A DNA stretch of 14,943 nucleotides from Archaeoglobaceae archaeon (GCA_015523685.1 WAJW01000024.1:1-14943), one strand, 5' to 3'. Positions 7,818-14,624 are shown, numbered from the stretch's first letter. The notes: generated from the sequence alone by a model not told the origin. Made by a program: numbers and translations.

Positions 7818-8264
7818 TTACACCCTGAAGGTCATGGTATCTGAAATTCCATCCACGACGATCTTCAACCTGTGGTCTCCGGAGGAGAGTGTGGTATTGA
7901 CCCTTATTTCTCCCGTCTCGGACACTCCAAGAACTCCTGAAGAGGGATTTACTATTGTGATCTCTGTTCCGGGAACGATCGATCCATCGATCAGGACATC
8001 TACAGTACTGTTAGTGAATAACAGGTTTCTCTCCCCGGTATTTTTTACATAAAAAACGTATTTACCTGACTTCAATGGAATCCTGAGAGGGTCATTGATG
8101 ATCTCTATATCCCCCGAAAGATGGTTCATCATGACTTTTCCCTTTTCCTCTATACCAATAGCAATTTTTCCGGTGGTAACAGATAGGGTGTAGGCCACGG
8201 ATGACGCCAGAATTATCCCTGCAATAAACAGGATTATATGTGTGGCACTCGTCCCGAATCCCAT
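7818..8264 (-). CDS. flaG: Archaellum stator-like protein FlaG (ArlG)
   Basis: A 148-residue protein with one N-terminal membrane helix (about 8-28) and an extracytoplasmic beta-rich domain. In the known archaellum, FlaF and FlaG form a complex that contacts the S-layer and acts as the stator. The N-terminus MGFGTSATHIILFIAGII resembles that of FlaF and of type IV pilins but has no prepilin peptidase site. NST and NTT sequons in the outer domain could be glycosylated. The ATG at 8264 is preceded by GAGGTGG with good spacing and lies 12 bp after the flaF stop. FlaF and FlaG are similar in length and layout; I name this one FlaG from gene order (F before G) and from the GVLGVSETGEIRV strand near the middle of its outer domain. 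Confidence 0.9.
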   Translation of the reverse strand: MGFGTSATHIILFIAGIILASSVAYTLSVTTGKIAIGIEEKGKVMMNHLSGDIEIINDPLRIPLKSGKYVFYVKNTGERNLLFTNSTVDVLIDGSIVPGTEITIVNPSSGVLGVSETGEIRVNTTLSSGDHRLKIVVDGISDTMTFRV

Positions 8265-8276
8265 GTATAGGCCACC

Positions 8277-8705
8277 TCACACCGTATAGGACGCATATGC
8301 AGTTGCTCCGTTCTCACAGACAACTTTCACCCTGTGACTTCCGGATCCGGAAAGGTTTACGATATAGAGGGTAACCGTTTCCTCTGGATACAGCATACCT
8401 GAGGGAGAATATGCAAAATCTGTAAGATTTCCATCGACGAGGACTGAAAACCTGTTGACATCAATGGTAACGCTTCCTCTATTTATCACACCAATCTGAA
8501 GAGAATAACCCGATGAATTTCCCGTCACCGTAATGGAACTGATATTTATCCGGGTATTCAGTCTGTTAAGATATCTCTCCCCTCTTTTCTCCATCACCTC
8601 CTTAATATCCTTGTAATTTTCAGCTACCGCGGTATAGAGAATCATGGAAGCTCCGAAAAATGAAATTAAGAGAATTGAAAATACTGCAAGGGTACTAAAT
8701 CCCAT
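8277..8705 (-). CDS. flaF: Archaellum stator-like protein FlaF (ArlF)
   Basis: A 142-residue protein with a single N-terminal membrane helix (about 5-26) and a beta-sandwich-like outer domain. FlaF binds S-layer protein in other archaea and anchors the motor together with FlaG. The start MGFSTLAVFSILLISFFG is typical of FlaF. The outer part has alternating hydrophobic strands and the final RVKVVCENG/ASYTV strands. Several NxS/T sequons (NISS, NSSG, NLT, NLS) suggest possible glycosylation. The ATG at 8705 lies inside the end of flaD/E (11-bp overlap), with GGAG a few bases upstream, so translation is coupled. The TM-plus-beta layout is shared with FlaG; gene order supports the assignment. Confidence 0.91.
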   Translation of the reverse strand: MGFSTLAVFSILLISFFGASMILYTAVAENYKDIKEVMEKRGERYLNRLNTRINISSITVTGNSSGYSLQIGVINRGSVTIDVNRFSVLVDGNLTDFAYSPSGMLYPEETVTLYIVNLSGSGSHRVKVVCENGATAYASYTV

Positions 8706-9585
8706 GTAACTCCTCTGACCTCCTCTTTATCCTGCTCACCTCTCTATCAATATGATCGAGCAGATTTCTATCAACCATTTCCCCTCTGAGCCTCTCTATA
8801 AACAGCAGAGACTGGATATGATCCTGGGCAGTCATGAATCCCTGAGGTCTCCATTCAGCATCATCATGAATTGTTTTCACACCTCTTGCCATCCGCAAAA
8901 TCCTGGAGAGAACCTCGTCTGAAATCCATCCTATATCCACGTAGTACTCCAGGGTATTCTCAAGGCCCGTGTGACCTACTCTCTCAAGAAGAAACTCCAG
9001 CCATTTGAGGGTGAGCATTAAACCATCAATGGATTCAGGTAGATTGGAAAGCCTCGGTTTTTCGATTTCATATAGCATTCCACGACCTCTTCCCGCCTCT
9101 TCTGTAGCTTCCGAGGATGTTTTTATCCTTGATGGTATATTTCCACCTTCTTCAATCTTTTCGGTTATGGATTGCATTTTTTCATCCACCTCTTCTTTCT
9201 GATCCTTGCTGATATGACCCTGATGGATTTCCATGTTGGCCACATTTGATCTGTCAAGAATTGAACTAAGCTGATCAATCTTTGCAGACAGGTCCTGAAT
9301 CCTTTTCATCTGATCTCTCGCCCTGAACTTTTCGACGGTTCTTGAGATTATCACATCGAGCTGGGCCTGAGTGATCAATCTCTTTGAGAGATTCTCCTTA
9401 AGATCCTTTAAGACGAAAGAAGGTAGCTTTCCTCTGAGTCCGTCAATTTTCTCCTCTATCTCTTCTGGAGTCAGATACTTCTTTGCCTCGAATTCCGGCT
9501 CTTCACCCTTTTCCTCATCTTTTTCTTCCTTTTCCCGATCATCTTCATCAATTCTGATTACCTTCCTGATATCATCCTCTTCCAT
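8695..9585 (-). CDS. flaD: Archaellum cytoplasmic collar protein FlaD/FlaE (ArlD/E)
   Basis: A 296-residue cytoplasmic protein of the FlaD/E family. With FlaC it builds the ring around the motor and links it to chemotaxis adaptors in euryarchaea. Residues 1-35 are extremely acidic and lysine-rich. A conserved helical motif follows at about 49-88 (LRGKLPSFVLKDLKENL, then ITQAQLDVIISRTVEKF). A predicted coiled coil covers about 90-145. The C-terminal FlaD/E domain lies at about 176-275, with the recognisable LKWLEFLLERVG and LEYYVDIGWIS segments. Only one gene of this type is present, so it probably covers both FlaD and FlaE roles, as in Thermococcus-type clusters. The start overlaps the flaC stop by one base (TGATG) and its end overlaps flaF. 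Confidence 0.94.
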   Translation of the reverse strand: MEEDDIRKVIRIDEDDREKEEKDEEKGEEPEFEAKKYLTPEEIEEKIDGLRGKLPSFVLKDLKENLSKRLITQAQLDVIISRTVEKFRARDQMKRIQDLSAKIDQLSSILDRSNVANMEIHQGHISKDQKEEVDEKMQSITEKIEEGGNIPSRIKTSSEATEEAGRGRGMLYEIEKPRLSNLPESIDGLMLTLKWLEFLLERVGHTGLENTLEYYVDIGWISDEVLSRILRMARGVKTIHDDAEWRPQGFMTAQDHIQSLLFIERLRGEMVDRNLLDHIDREVSRIKRRSEELHGI

Positions 9586-10070
9586 CAGAACTCCTCCGTG
9601 AGAACCTCCTCAACAATATCATCAATCTCAAAGTCCCTGACCGCAAGAAGTCTTAAATCAACGATGATGTCATCCACAGTCCTGCTGAGCTTTTCTACGG
9701 TTTTTTCAAGTCTTTCAAGTTTTTCCATGCTCACAGCCGTCACCTTTGATATACCTATGAAGGGATTAACCTGAGATGATACGACTTCGTAAAGCATCAT
9801 AATATCCTGAATATTCCCATCTATCCTGGAGATTTCATTTCTCAACTCATTTAGTTCTTTTTTGAGATTATTTACAGATATATCGATTCTGGGGAGTCTG
9901 TTATCTATTTCATTCAGTCTCTCCATCAACTTTGCTTCCACACTCTCCTCTTCTCCACCAATCTCGTCAATATCCTCAAACGACTCCTCTGACAGGGTAA
10001 ACTCAAACTCATTTTCCTCCTCATCTCTGTCCTTCACCCTTCTGAGTTTCTTGGCTATCCTGCCTATCAT
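9585..10070 (-). CDS. flaC: Archaellum accessory protein FlaC (ArlC)
   Basis: A 161-residue soluble, highly charged coiled-coil protein. FlaC is the small partner of FlaD/E in the cytoplasmic collar. A basic start (MIGRIAKKLRRVKDR) leads into an acidic stretch (17-45). A heptad-rich helix then runs to about residue 88. The diagnostic FlaC motif MMLYEVVSSQVNPFIG is at about 91-106, followed by a second helix and an acidic tail. The start at 10070 has GGGAGG 6 nt upstream. The gene is the first after flaB and is separated from it by 36 bp containing a T-tract, so its expression may be lower than that of flaB. The stop is coupled to flaD by TGATG. Confidence 0.93.
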   Translation of the reverse strand: MIGRIAKKLRRVKDRDEEENEFEFTLSEESFEDIDEIGGEEESVEAKLMERLNEIDNRLPRIDISVNNLKKELNELRNEISRIDGNIQDIMMLYEVVSSQVNPFIGISKVTAVSMEKLERLEKTVEKLSRTVDDIIVDLRLLAVRDFEIDDIVEEVLTEEF

Positions 10071-10080
10071 AGCCTGCCTC

Positions 10081-10106
10081 CCAAAAAATAGGAAAAGGGG
10101 GTTGTG
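10081..10106 (-). terminator. Pyrimidine/T-rich tract between flaB and flaC, possible partial terminator
   Basis: After the flaB TAA the minus strand reads ACCCCCTTTTCC and then TATTTTTTGG. Archaeal RNA polymerase terminates at short T-runs without needing a hairpin. A T4 and a T6 in this gap could release part of the transcripts. That would leave archaellin mRNA in excess of the motor genes, which need far fewer copies. There is no strong stem-loop. The role is inferred from position. Confidence 0.35.
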
Positions 10107-10775
10107 TTACTGCAGTTCAACGACATTGGTTGTGTATGCCGGTGGAGTTGTGAAGTCTATCACTCCTGGAGCACCGAATTCAGGTTTAAGCTGTCCGGTA
10201 ATATGTGTTCTCTCCTCAATTCCGTTGAACTGGGTTGTTGTGTTTACAGTAATGATAACCTTGTCTCCCTTGTTCAACGTGGGGAAATCCCATGTGAGGG
10301 AACCATCCTCGTCCTGCAGCACTATTATACCAAACTGCTGGTTCGAAAGCTTACTCCAAGCGTTGAGTGAACTGGAGAAAACATCGCTGTATCCACTCTG
10401 ATCACTGAAGGTGGTGTTGTTCTGGGATGATGCTTTGCCATATTTGAGTGTTACAGTCGTTGTCTTGTTTGAAAGGGTCAAAACTGCTGTGTTAAGATCT
10501 ATGCTTGCACTGCCCGCATTTGGCTCTACGTATATTGCCAGTTTTGTAACTTTACCACCAGGAGCAGTGTCAACATACCCGAGGACCCTTGTGATCTGCA
10601 AACCACTTGCTACCTGTTCGGTGCTCTCCCTGCCTGTTGCCTGTGCTTTCTGCTGGAGGAATCCCGCTGTCTGTATGAGTACCGCAGCAGCAACTGCAGC
10701 CACCAGTACCATGGCAATGAAGATTATCAGTGTCCCGATTCCTATCGCTCCCTTCTCATCTTTTAGAAACTTCAC
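10107..10775 (-). CDS. flaB: Archaellin FlaB (ArlB), the filament subunit
   Basis: The only archaellin in the window. It has a class III signal peptide, then a very hydrophobic helix (IGIGTLIIFIAMVLVAAVAA) that packs in the filament core, and a beta-rich outer domain. FlaK/PibD-type peptidase should cut KDEKG/AIGIG, leaving Ala as the mature N-terminus. I choose GTG at 10775 (222 residues, 9-residue leader MKFLKDEKG) because a full GGAGGTGA lies 8 nt upstream. An in-frame GTG at 10787 would add four residues (MKQE) but sits inside that Shine-Dalgarno. There are four NxT sequons in the outer domain (NKT, NNT, NTT, NTT), typical of N-glycosylated archaellins. It is the first gene of the operon. 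The peptidase gene is not nearby. Confidence 0.95.
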   Translation of the reverse strand: MKFLKDEKGAIGIGTLIIFIAMVLVAAVAAAVLIQTAGFLQQKAQATGRESTEQVASGLQITRVLGYVDTAPGGKVTKLAIYVEPNAGSASIDLNTAVLTLSNKTTTVTLKYGKASSQNNTTFSDQSGYSDVFSSSLNAWSKLSNQQFGIIVLQDEDGSLTWDFPTLNKGDKVIITVNTTTQFNGIEERTHITGQLKPEFGAPGVIDFTTPPAYTTNVVELQ

Positions 10776-10783
10776 CTCCTGCT

Positions 10784-10793
10784 TCACCTCCTT
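10784..10793 (-). promoter_or_regulatory. Ribosome binding site of flaB, AAGGAGGTGA, duplicated
   Basis: The minus strand carries GGAGGTGAAG twice, 12 bp apart. The upstream copy (10784-10793) is a full-strength Shine-Dalgarno at 8-nt spacing from GTG 10775. The second copy contains that GTG itself. The arrangement decides the start and implies very strong initiation. Confidence 0.75.
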
Positions 10794-10810
10794 GAATAAT
10801 TAGAAGGATT

Positions 10811-10849
10811 TATTATAAAAAAGTTTTATTTGCATGTATTTATGTATGA
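10811..10849 (-). promoter_or_regulatory. Promoter region of the archaellum operon (two candidate TATA boxes)
   Basis: Two TATA-like elements face flaB. TTTTTTATAATAA (10811-10823) would start transcription near 10790, with a leader so short that it begins at the Shine-Dalgarno. CATAAATACATG (10835-10846) would start near 10816 and give a leader of about 40 nt. The second leaves the full ribosome binding site in the mRNA, so I favour it slightly. Confidence 0.4.
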
Positions 10850-10900
10850 GGTTATGCAGGTGGATGTGTATCACCGGATCGGGATGGAATAACCAGAGAA

Positions 10901-10913
10901 GTTTTATAAATAA
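10901..10913 (+). promoter_or_regulatory. TATA box of the plus-strand four-gene operon
   Basis: GTTTTATAAATAA matches the archaeal TATA consensus, with a purine-rich AGAGAA just upstream as in a BRE. Its centre, near 10907, predicts transcription start at about 10930-10935. That is 6-11 nt before the ATG at 10941 and right at an out-of-frame ATG at 10934. Confidence 0.6.
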
Positions 10914-10940
10914 TACTGCAAGGTTATTGACTGATGGACT

Positions 10941-11177
10941 ATGAAGAGCTATATGAAAATCTGGTTTAACAGCGAAGGAGCCCTGCCCTCGGATGTGAAT
11001 TCAAGATTGATGTCACTTGGATTTGAACCAATCCAGGGAGATTATGACTACGTTTATGACTGGAAAAGGGAGCCAAAGATAGAGGAGATACTTGCCCTTG
11101 CGGACAAGGTCCATTTAACACTCAAGGGCATGAAGGTGCTGTTTAAGCTTAAAACCGACGAGATAGATATGAAATGA
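10941..11177 (+). CDS. Small conserved-looking protein of unknown function
   Basis: A 78-residue soluble protein that I do not recognise as a named family. It has an N-terminal strand (MKIWFNSEGA), an acidic/aromatic patch DYDYVYDWKREP at about 33-45, then a helix (KIEEILALADKVHLTLKGM) and a terminal strand-like segment (KVLFKLKTDEID). The pattern suggests a small alpha/beta domain without membrane or secretion signals. Its stop overlaps the start of the GTPase gene (ATGA at 11174-11177), so the two are translationally coupled and probably act together or are needed in fixed ratio. The start is uncertain. ATG 10953 (MKIWFN) gives a more natural N-terminus, and neither start has a good Shine-Dalgarno site. 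Confidence 0.7.
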   Translation: MKSYMKIWFNSEGALPSDVNSRLMSLGFEPIQGDYDYVYDWKREPKIEEILALADKVHLTLKGMKVLFKLKTDEIDMK

Positions 11178-12754
11178 CCGAAAAACTTGTCTCAATTGTA
11201 AACGGGGGAGAAAGGGAAAACATAGAATTCAAAGAGTACCTGAGTGAGGACATTCATCTCAACAGCTCGAGATTTGAGAGTCTTGTGTGCCAGCTGAATC
11301 ACAGGTTGATTATGGGCAGGGGCGAGGCCCTCTATGTTCTTGGAGTTACGGACAGCGGGAATCTCAAGGGCGTATCACGGGACAGACTACAGGAGAGCCT
11401 GAGAATACTTGGTTTGTTAAGCACGGAAATAGGTGCGGAGATAAAGGAGATTGAAGAATACAGAGTTGATGGTGGATGGATAGCCCTTGTTACAATTACG
11501 AAAAGAGGAAAATCAAGGGAACATATTCTCATTGGAACTGCCGGGCATGTGGATCATGGGAAGAGCACCCTCGTTGGAACCCTTGTAACCGGCATTCCGG
11601 ATGATGGAAGTGGAAAAACACGGTTGTTTCTTGATGTCCAGAAACATGAAATTGAGAGAGGGCTTTCCGCAGATCTATCCTATGCTGTGTATGGGTTCAG
11701 GGGCAGAAATACAATTCATCTTAAAAATCCCCTGAATAAGCATGAAAGGGCCAGGATAGTTGAAACTGCAGAAAAGCTTGTCTCTTTCGTTGATACCGTG
11801 GGGCATGAACCGTGGTTGAGAACGACGATAAGGGGTCTCGTCGGTCAGAAGCTTGATTACGGCCTGCTGGTTGTTTCTGCCGATGATGGAGTGACAAGGA
11901 CAACCAGAGAGCATCTTGGGATCCTTCTCGCAATGGAGCTTCCCACCATAATAGCAGTCACAAAAATAGATAGAGTTGAAAAAAGCAGACTTCATCAGGT
12001 TGTTGCAGAGCTTTCAGGGTTATTGCGGGAGATAGGGAGAATTCCATATATAATAAAAGATGAAGAGGAGGTAAAAAAAGCATCTGAGATGATTGGAAAG
12101 AGGGGGCACGTTTTGATTCCTGTTCTCACTCTATCGCCCGTCACAATGCAGGGAATGGACCTTCTCAATGAACTCATAAGACTGCTTCCAAAGAGATTCA
12201 GAAGACATAAAGATGATTTCATCATGTATATCGATAAGATCTACAGGATCTCGGGTGTGGGTACTGTGGTCAGTGGAACCGTGAAGCAGGGCGTTCTGAG
12301 GGAAGGAGATGAGGTTCTCATTGGACCTACATCGAGCGGTGATTTTTTAAAAAGCAGAATTCAGTCCATCGAAATTCACCATTACAGGGTTGAACAGACT
12401 GTTTCCGGAGATGTAGCCGGAATAGCCGTGAAAGGCGTGTCCGCTGAAGATTTAAGAAGGGGCATGGTTGTTGTAAAAAAGAAACCATCTGCGGTATGGG
12501 AGTTCACCGCTGATGTTCTCGTTTTTAACCATCCCACAAGAATAAAAGCCGGATACGAGCCGGTCCTTCACCTTGAGACAATATCTGAGAGTGTTGTGTT
12601 TACTGATGTGGAGGGAGGTTATCTCAAAGCCGGGGACAGGGGGAAGGTCAGAATAAGATTCAAGTATCATCCCTATTTCATCCAGAGGGGACAGAAGTTC
12701 ATATTCAGGGAAGGGAGGAGTAAGGGGTATGGAACCGTCGTCTCATGTGGGTAA
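11174..12754 (+). CDS. GTPBP1-family translational GTPase (EF-Tu/EF-1A-like)
   Basis: A 526-residue GTPase of the GTPBP1/GTPBP2 branch of the elongation-factor superfamily. Eukaryotic relatives act in ribosome quality control, mRNA turnover and delivery of aminoacyl-tRNA. Archaeal members are little studied. The GTPase domain starts near 117: G1 is GHVDHGKST (124-132), G3 is DTVGH (207-211) and G4 is TKID (263-266, Thr replacing the usual Asn). Switch I is replaced by an insert with HEIERGLSADLSY (158-170), as in this family. Beta-barrel EF-Tu domains 2 and 3 follow, with VSGTVKQGVLREGDEVLIGP and a C-terminal barrel. The N-terminal 110 residues (ENIEFKEYL, then GEALYVLGVTDSGNLKGV) form a separate alpha/beta domain. 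The gene overlaps its upstream neighbour by 4 bp and its downstream neighbour by 26 bp. Confidence 0.88.
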   Translation: MTEKLVSIVNGGERENIEFKEYLSEDIHLNSSRFESLVCQLNHRLIMGRGEALYVLGVTDSGNLKGVSRDRLQESLRILGLLSTEIGAEIKEIEEYRVDGGWIALVTITKRGKSREHILIGTAGHVDHGKSTLVGTLVTGIPDDGSGKTRLFLDVQKHEIERGLSADLSYAVYGFRGRNTIHLKNPLNKHERARIVETAEKLVSFVDTVGHEPWLRTTIRGLVGQKLDYGLLVVSADDGVTRTTREHLGILLAMELPTIIAVTKIDRVEKSRLHQVVAELSGLLREIGRIPYIIKDEEEVKKASEMIGKRGHVLIPVLTLSPVTMQGMDLLNELIRLLPKRFRRHKDDFIMYIDKIYRISGVGTVVSGTVKQGVLREGDEVLIGPTSSGDFLKSRIQSIEIHHYRVEQTVSGDVAGIAVKGVSAEDLRRGMVVVKKKPSAVWEFTADVLVFNHPTRIKAGYEPVLHLETISESVVFTDVEGGYLKAGDRGKVRIRFKYHPYFIQRGQKFIFREGRSKGYGTVVSCG

Positions 12755-13784
12755 GGTGGATTTTAAAAGGGCGGTCATACTTGCAGAAGGAAGTTTCGGG
12801 CTTTTTACCTCAAAAACGGCCATAGGACTTGTGAGGTACAGAGAAAGGGATATTTCATGCATCATTGACTCTACAAAATCTGGTAGGACGAGCAGGGAAA
12901 TAATAGGTACAGGAGATGTTCCCATTGTTTCTTCTGTTGAAACAGCCCTTGAATTCGATCCTGATGCCCTTGTGATAGGTATAGCCCCTCCCGGAGGTAG
13001 CCTTCCTGAAGAATGGAGGAGTATAATAGTTGATGCAATGAAAAATGGAATGAACATCGTCAGCGGTCTCCATACATTTCTCTCGGAAGACCCTGAAATT
13101 ATGGAAAATGCAAGGAGATATGGTGTGAGAATATGGGACGTAAGAAGGCCGGAGAATGATATGTATGTTGCCCATGGAATCGCAGGTGATGTTGATTCTC
13201 TGGTTGTGCTGACAGTGGGAACCGACTGTTCTGTTGGAAAAATGACAACATCCATTGAAATGGCAAGATATGCGGAAAGAAAGGGACACGGGATAAAATT
13301 TCTGGCTACAGGACAGACAGGGATCATGATAGAGGGTGATGGAGTTCCTGCTGACAGGGTCATATCTGACTTTCTTGCAGGAGCGATCGAAAAAGAGATC
13401 CTGAAATATGGAGACAGGGATTGCATTTTCGTTGAAGGGCAGGGATCGATTGTTCATCCCGCCTACAGTGGTGTTACTCTCGGAATCCTTCACGGATGTG
13501 CTCCCGATTATATGGTGCTGTGTCATCGTCTTGATAGAGCTGAATTCAAGGGATTTGGTGGGAGAATCCCTCCGATTGATGATCTCGTTGAACTTTATGA
13601 AAGGTTAGCACGATATCTGAACAGGGACAGCAGGATATGTGCAATTTCGGTCAATACATGGGGTGTTGAAAATGATATTGCAAGAGAGAGAATTTCCGGG
13701 CTTGAAGATGAAATGGGATTGCCAGTGACAGATCCCCTCAGATACGGCCCCGAAAAATTATTCAGTGAAATTGAGGAATTCTGA
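12729..13784 (+). CDS. DUF1611 (COG3367) P-loop protein, DgcN-like
   Basis: A 351-residue two-domain protein of the DUF1611 family. The N-terminal Rossmann-like domain (about 11-150) has VILAEGSFGLFTSKTA and LVIGIAPPGG. The C-terminal domain (from about 156) is P-loop-like, with GTDCSVGKMTT at 164-174, followed by FLATGQTG (191-198) and EGQGSIVHPAYSG (236-248). A bacterial member, DgcN, has been described as a D-glutamate N-acetyltransferase working with a dipeptide epimerase, DgcA. No epimerase is present here, so that activity should not be assumed. The ATG at 12729 has GGAGG 10 nt upstream and lies inside the 3' end of the GTPase gene. A ROK kinase gene follows after 9 bp. The function here is unknown; small-molecule ligation or acylation is the general expectation. 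Confidence 0.85.
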   Translation: MEPSSHVGKVDFKRAVILAEGSFGLFTSKTAIGLVRYRERDISCIIDSTKSGRTSREIIGTGDVPIVSSVETALEFDPDALVIGIAPPGGSLPEEWRSIIVDAMKNGMNIVSGLHTFLSEDPEIMENARRYGVRIWDVRRPENDMYVAHGIAGDVDSLVVLTVGTDCSVGKMTTSIEMARYAERKGHGIKFLATGQTGIMIEGDGVPADRVISDFLAGAIEKEILKYGDRDCIFVEGQGSIVHPAYSGVTLGILHGCAPDYMVLCHRLDRAEFKGFGGRIPPIDDLVELYERLARYLNRDSRICAISVNTWGVENDIARERISGLEDEMGLPVTDPLRYGPEKLFSEIEEF

Positions 13785-13793
13785 TTCAGGGTC

Positions 13794-14582
13794 ATGAAAA
13801 CACTGGGCATTGATATCGGCGGAACCAAAATCGATATCGTGGAATATACTGGCAGGGACTTCAGATTTGTACGGAGAATGCCTGCAGTGAAGGATACGAT
13901 TCTCAATATCGATGAAGAAATAAATCATCTTGTGGAGAAACTGAATGCTGATGCAGTGGGGATAGGACTTGCCGGGTGGATAAGGGATGGAAAGATTCTC
14001 AAATCTCCCAATATCCCTGTTGAGCCCGATAGAATTGGGTTCAGTATTGATGTTCCTTTTATGGTGGAGAATGATGCAGCATGTTTTGCAATTGGACTCT
14101 ATCATAAAATGTACGGTGAAAGGATCGCAGGAATAACCCTTGGCACAGGAATAGGGTGTGGACTGGTAATTGATGGAAAGGTTCTGAAAGGCATAACGGG
14201 TGAGATCGGGCATACGGTCGTGGGTGATTCCGGATTGCGATGTGTCTGTGGTGGTTCAGACCATCTTGAATGTTACTTTTCAGGGTGGGCTCTTGAGAAA
14301 AAATATGGTGATGTAAGAAAGGCATTTGAAACAGGTGACGTATACAGAGACAGGGGTTTCGAGCTTCTCGCGAGATCAATTGCATCAATTATAATGCTGA
14401 TAGATCCTGATTCTGTTGTGGTGGGAGGTGGCATGGCAAACTCCCTTAACATGCAGATACTCAGAGACAGTGTGTTCAGATATCTTCCAGATGAGTTTTC
14501 ACCACGGATAGAAAAAACAGATGACAGACATCTACCTGCAAAGGGAGCAGCCCTTCTGCCTGAGGTTTATGATCTGGGATAA
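13794..14582 (+). CDS. ROK-family sugar kinase-like protein
   Basis: A 262-residue ASKHA-fold kinase of the ROK family, whose members phosphorylate glucose, N-acetyl-hexosamines, fructose or allose with ATP. The phosphate-1 loop is GIDIGGTK (5-12). The catalytic base is Asp94 in VENDAACFAIG. The phosphate-2 region is GITLGTGIGCGLVIDG (113-128), with EIGH (137-140). Zinc ligands H140, C150 and C152 are present, but the third cysteine of the usual CxCGxxGCxE motif is His157 (CVCGGSDHLE). There is no helix-turn-helix domain, so it is a kinase rather than a NagC/XylR-type repressor. It is shorter than the usual 290-320 residues. The substrate cannot be deduced; archaeal relatives include glucokinases. 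It ends the operon, just before a hairpin. Confidence 0.88.
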   Translation: MKTLGIDIGGTKIDIVEYTGRDFRFVRRMPAVKDTILNIDEEINHLVEKLNADAVGIGLAGWIRDGKILKSPNIPVEPDRIGFSIDVPFMVENDAACFAIGLYHKMYGERIAGITLGTGIGCGLVIDGKVLKGITGEIGHTVVGDSGLRCVCGGSDHLECYFSGWALEKKYGDVRKAFETGDVYRDRGFELLARSIASIIMLIDPDSVVVGGGMANSLNMQILRDSVFRYLPDEFSPRIEKTDDRHLPAKGAALLPEVYDLG

Positions 14583-14600
14583 ACGTGTTGTGGATATGTG

Positions 14601-14624
14601 AAGTTTCGCCGTAAGGCGAAATTT
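14601..14624. terminator. 10-bp stem-loop with GTAA loop between convergent genes
   Basis: AAGTTTCGCC-GTAA-GGCGAAATTT forms a stem of ten pairs (one G-T) closed by a GNRA-type tetraloop. It starts 18 bp after the ROK stop and ends 16 bp before the stop of the convergent edge gene. It could serve both directions as a terminator or 3'-end-stabilising structure. It is not followed by a T-run on either strand, so it is not a standard intrinsic terminator. It may instead be a copy of a dispersed palindromic repeat. No second copy is seen in this window. Confidence 0.5.

Noticed and set aside
9862..10401. A 179-codon plus-strand frame across flaC and flaB
   Set aside because: Its Ser/Phe/Leu-rich low-complexity translation is what the reverse of Glu/Lys coiled-coil codons gives. 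Both opposite-strand genes are certain.
10794..10940. Possible riboswitch or small RNA in the 150-bp divergent gap upstream of flaB
   Set aside because: I see no conserved aptamer pattern or long stem. TATA boxes for both directions account for the A/T-rich parts.
12743..13526. Long open frames on the minus strand (223-227 codons) opposite the DUF1611 gene
   Set aside because: They are antisense to a clear family member, have Cys/His/Ser-rich composition typical of shadow frames, and show no motif or ribosome binding site.
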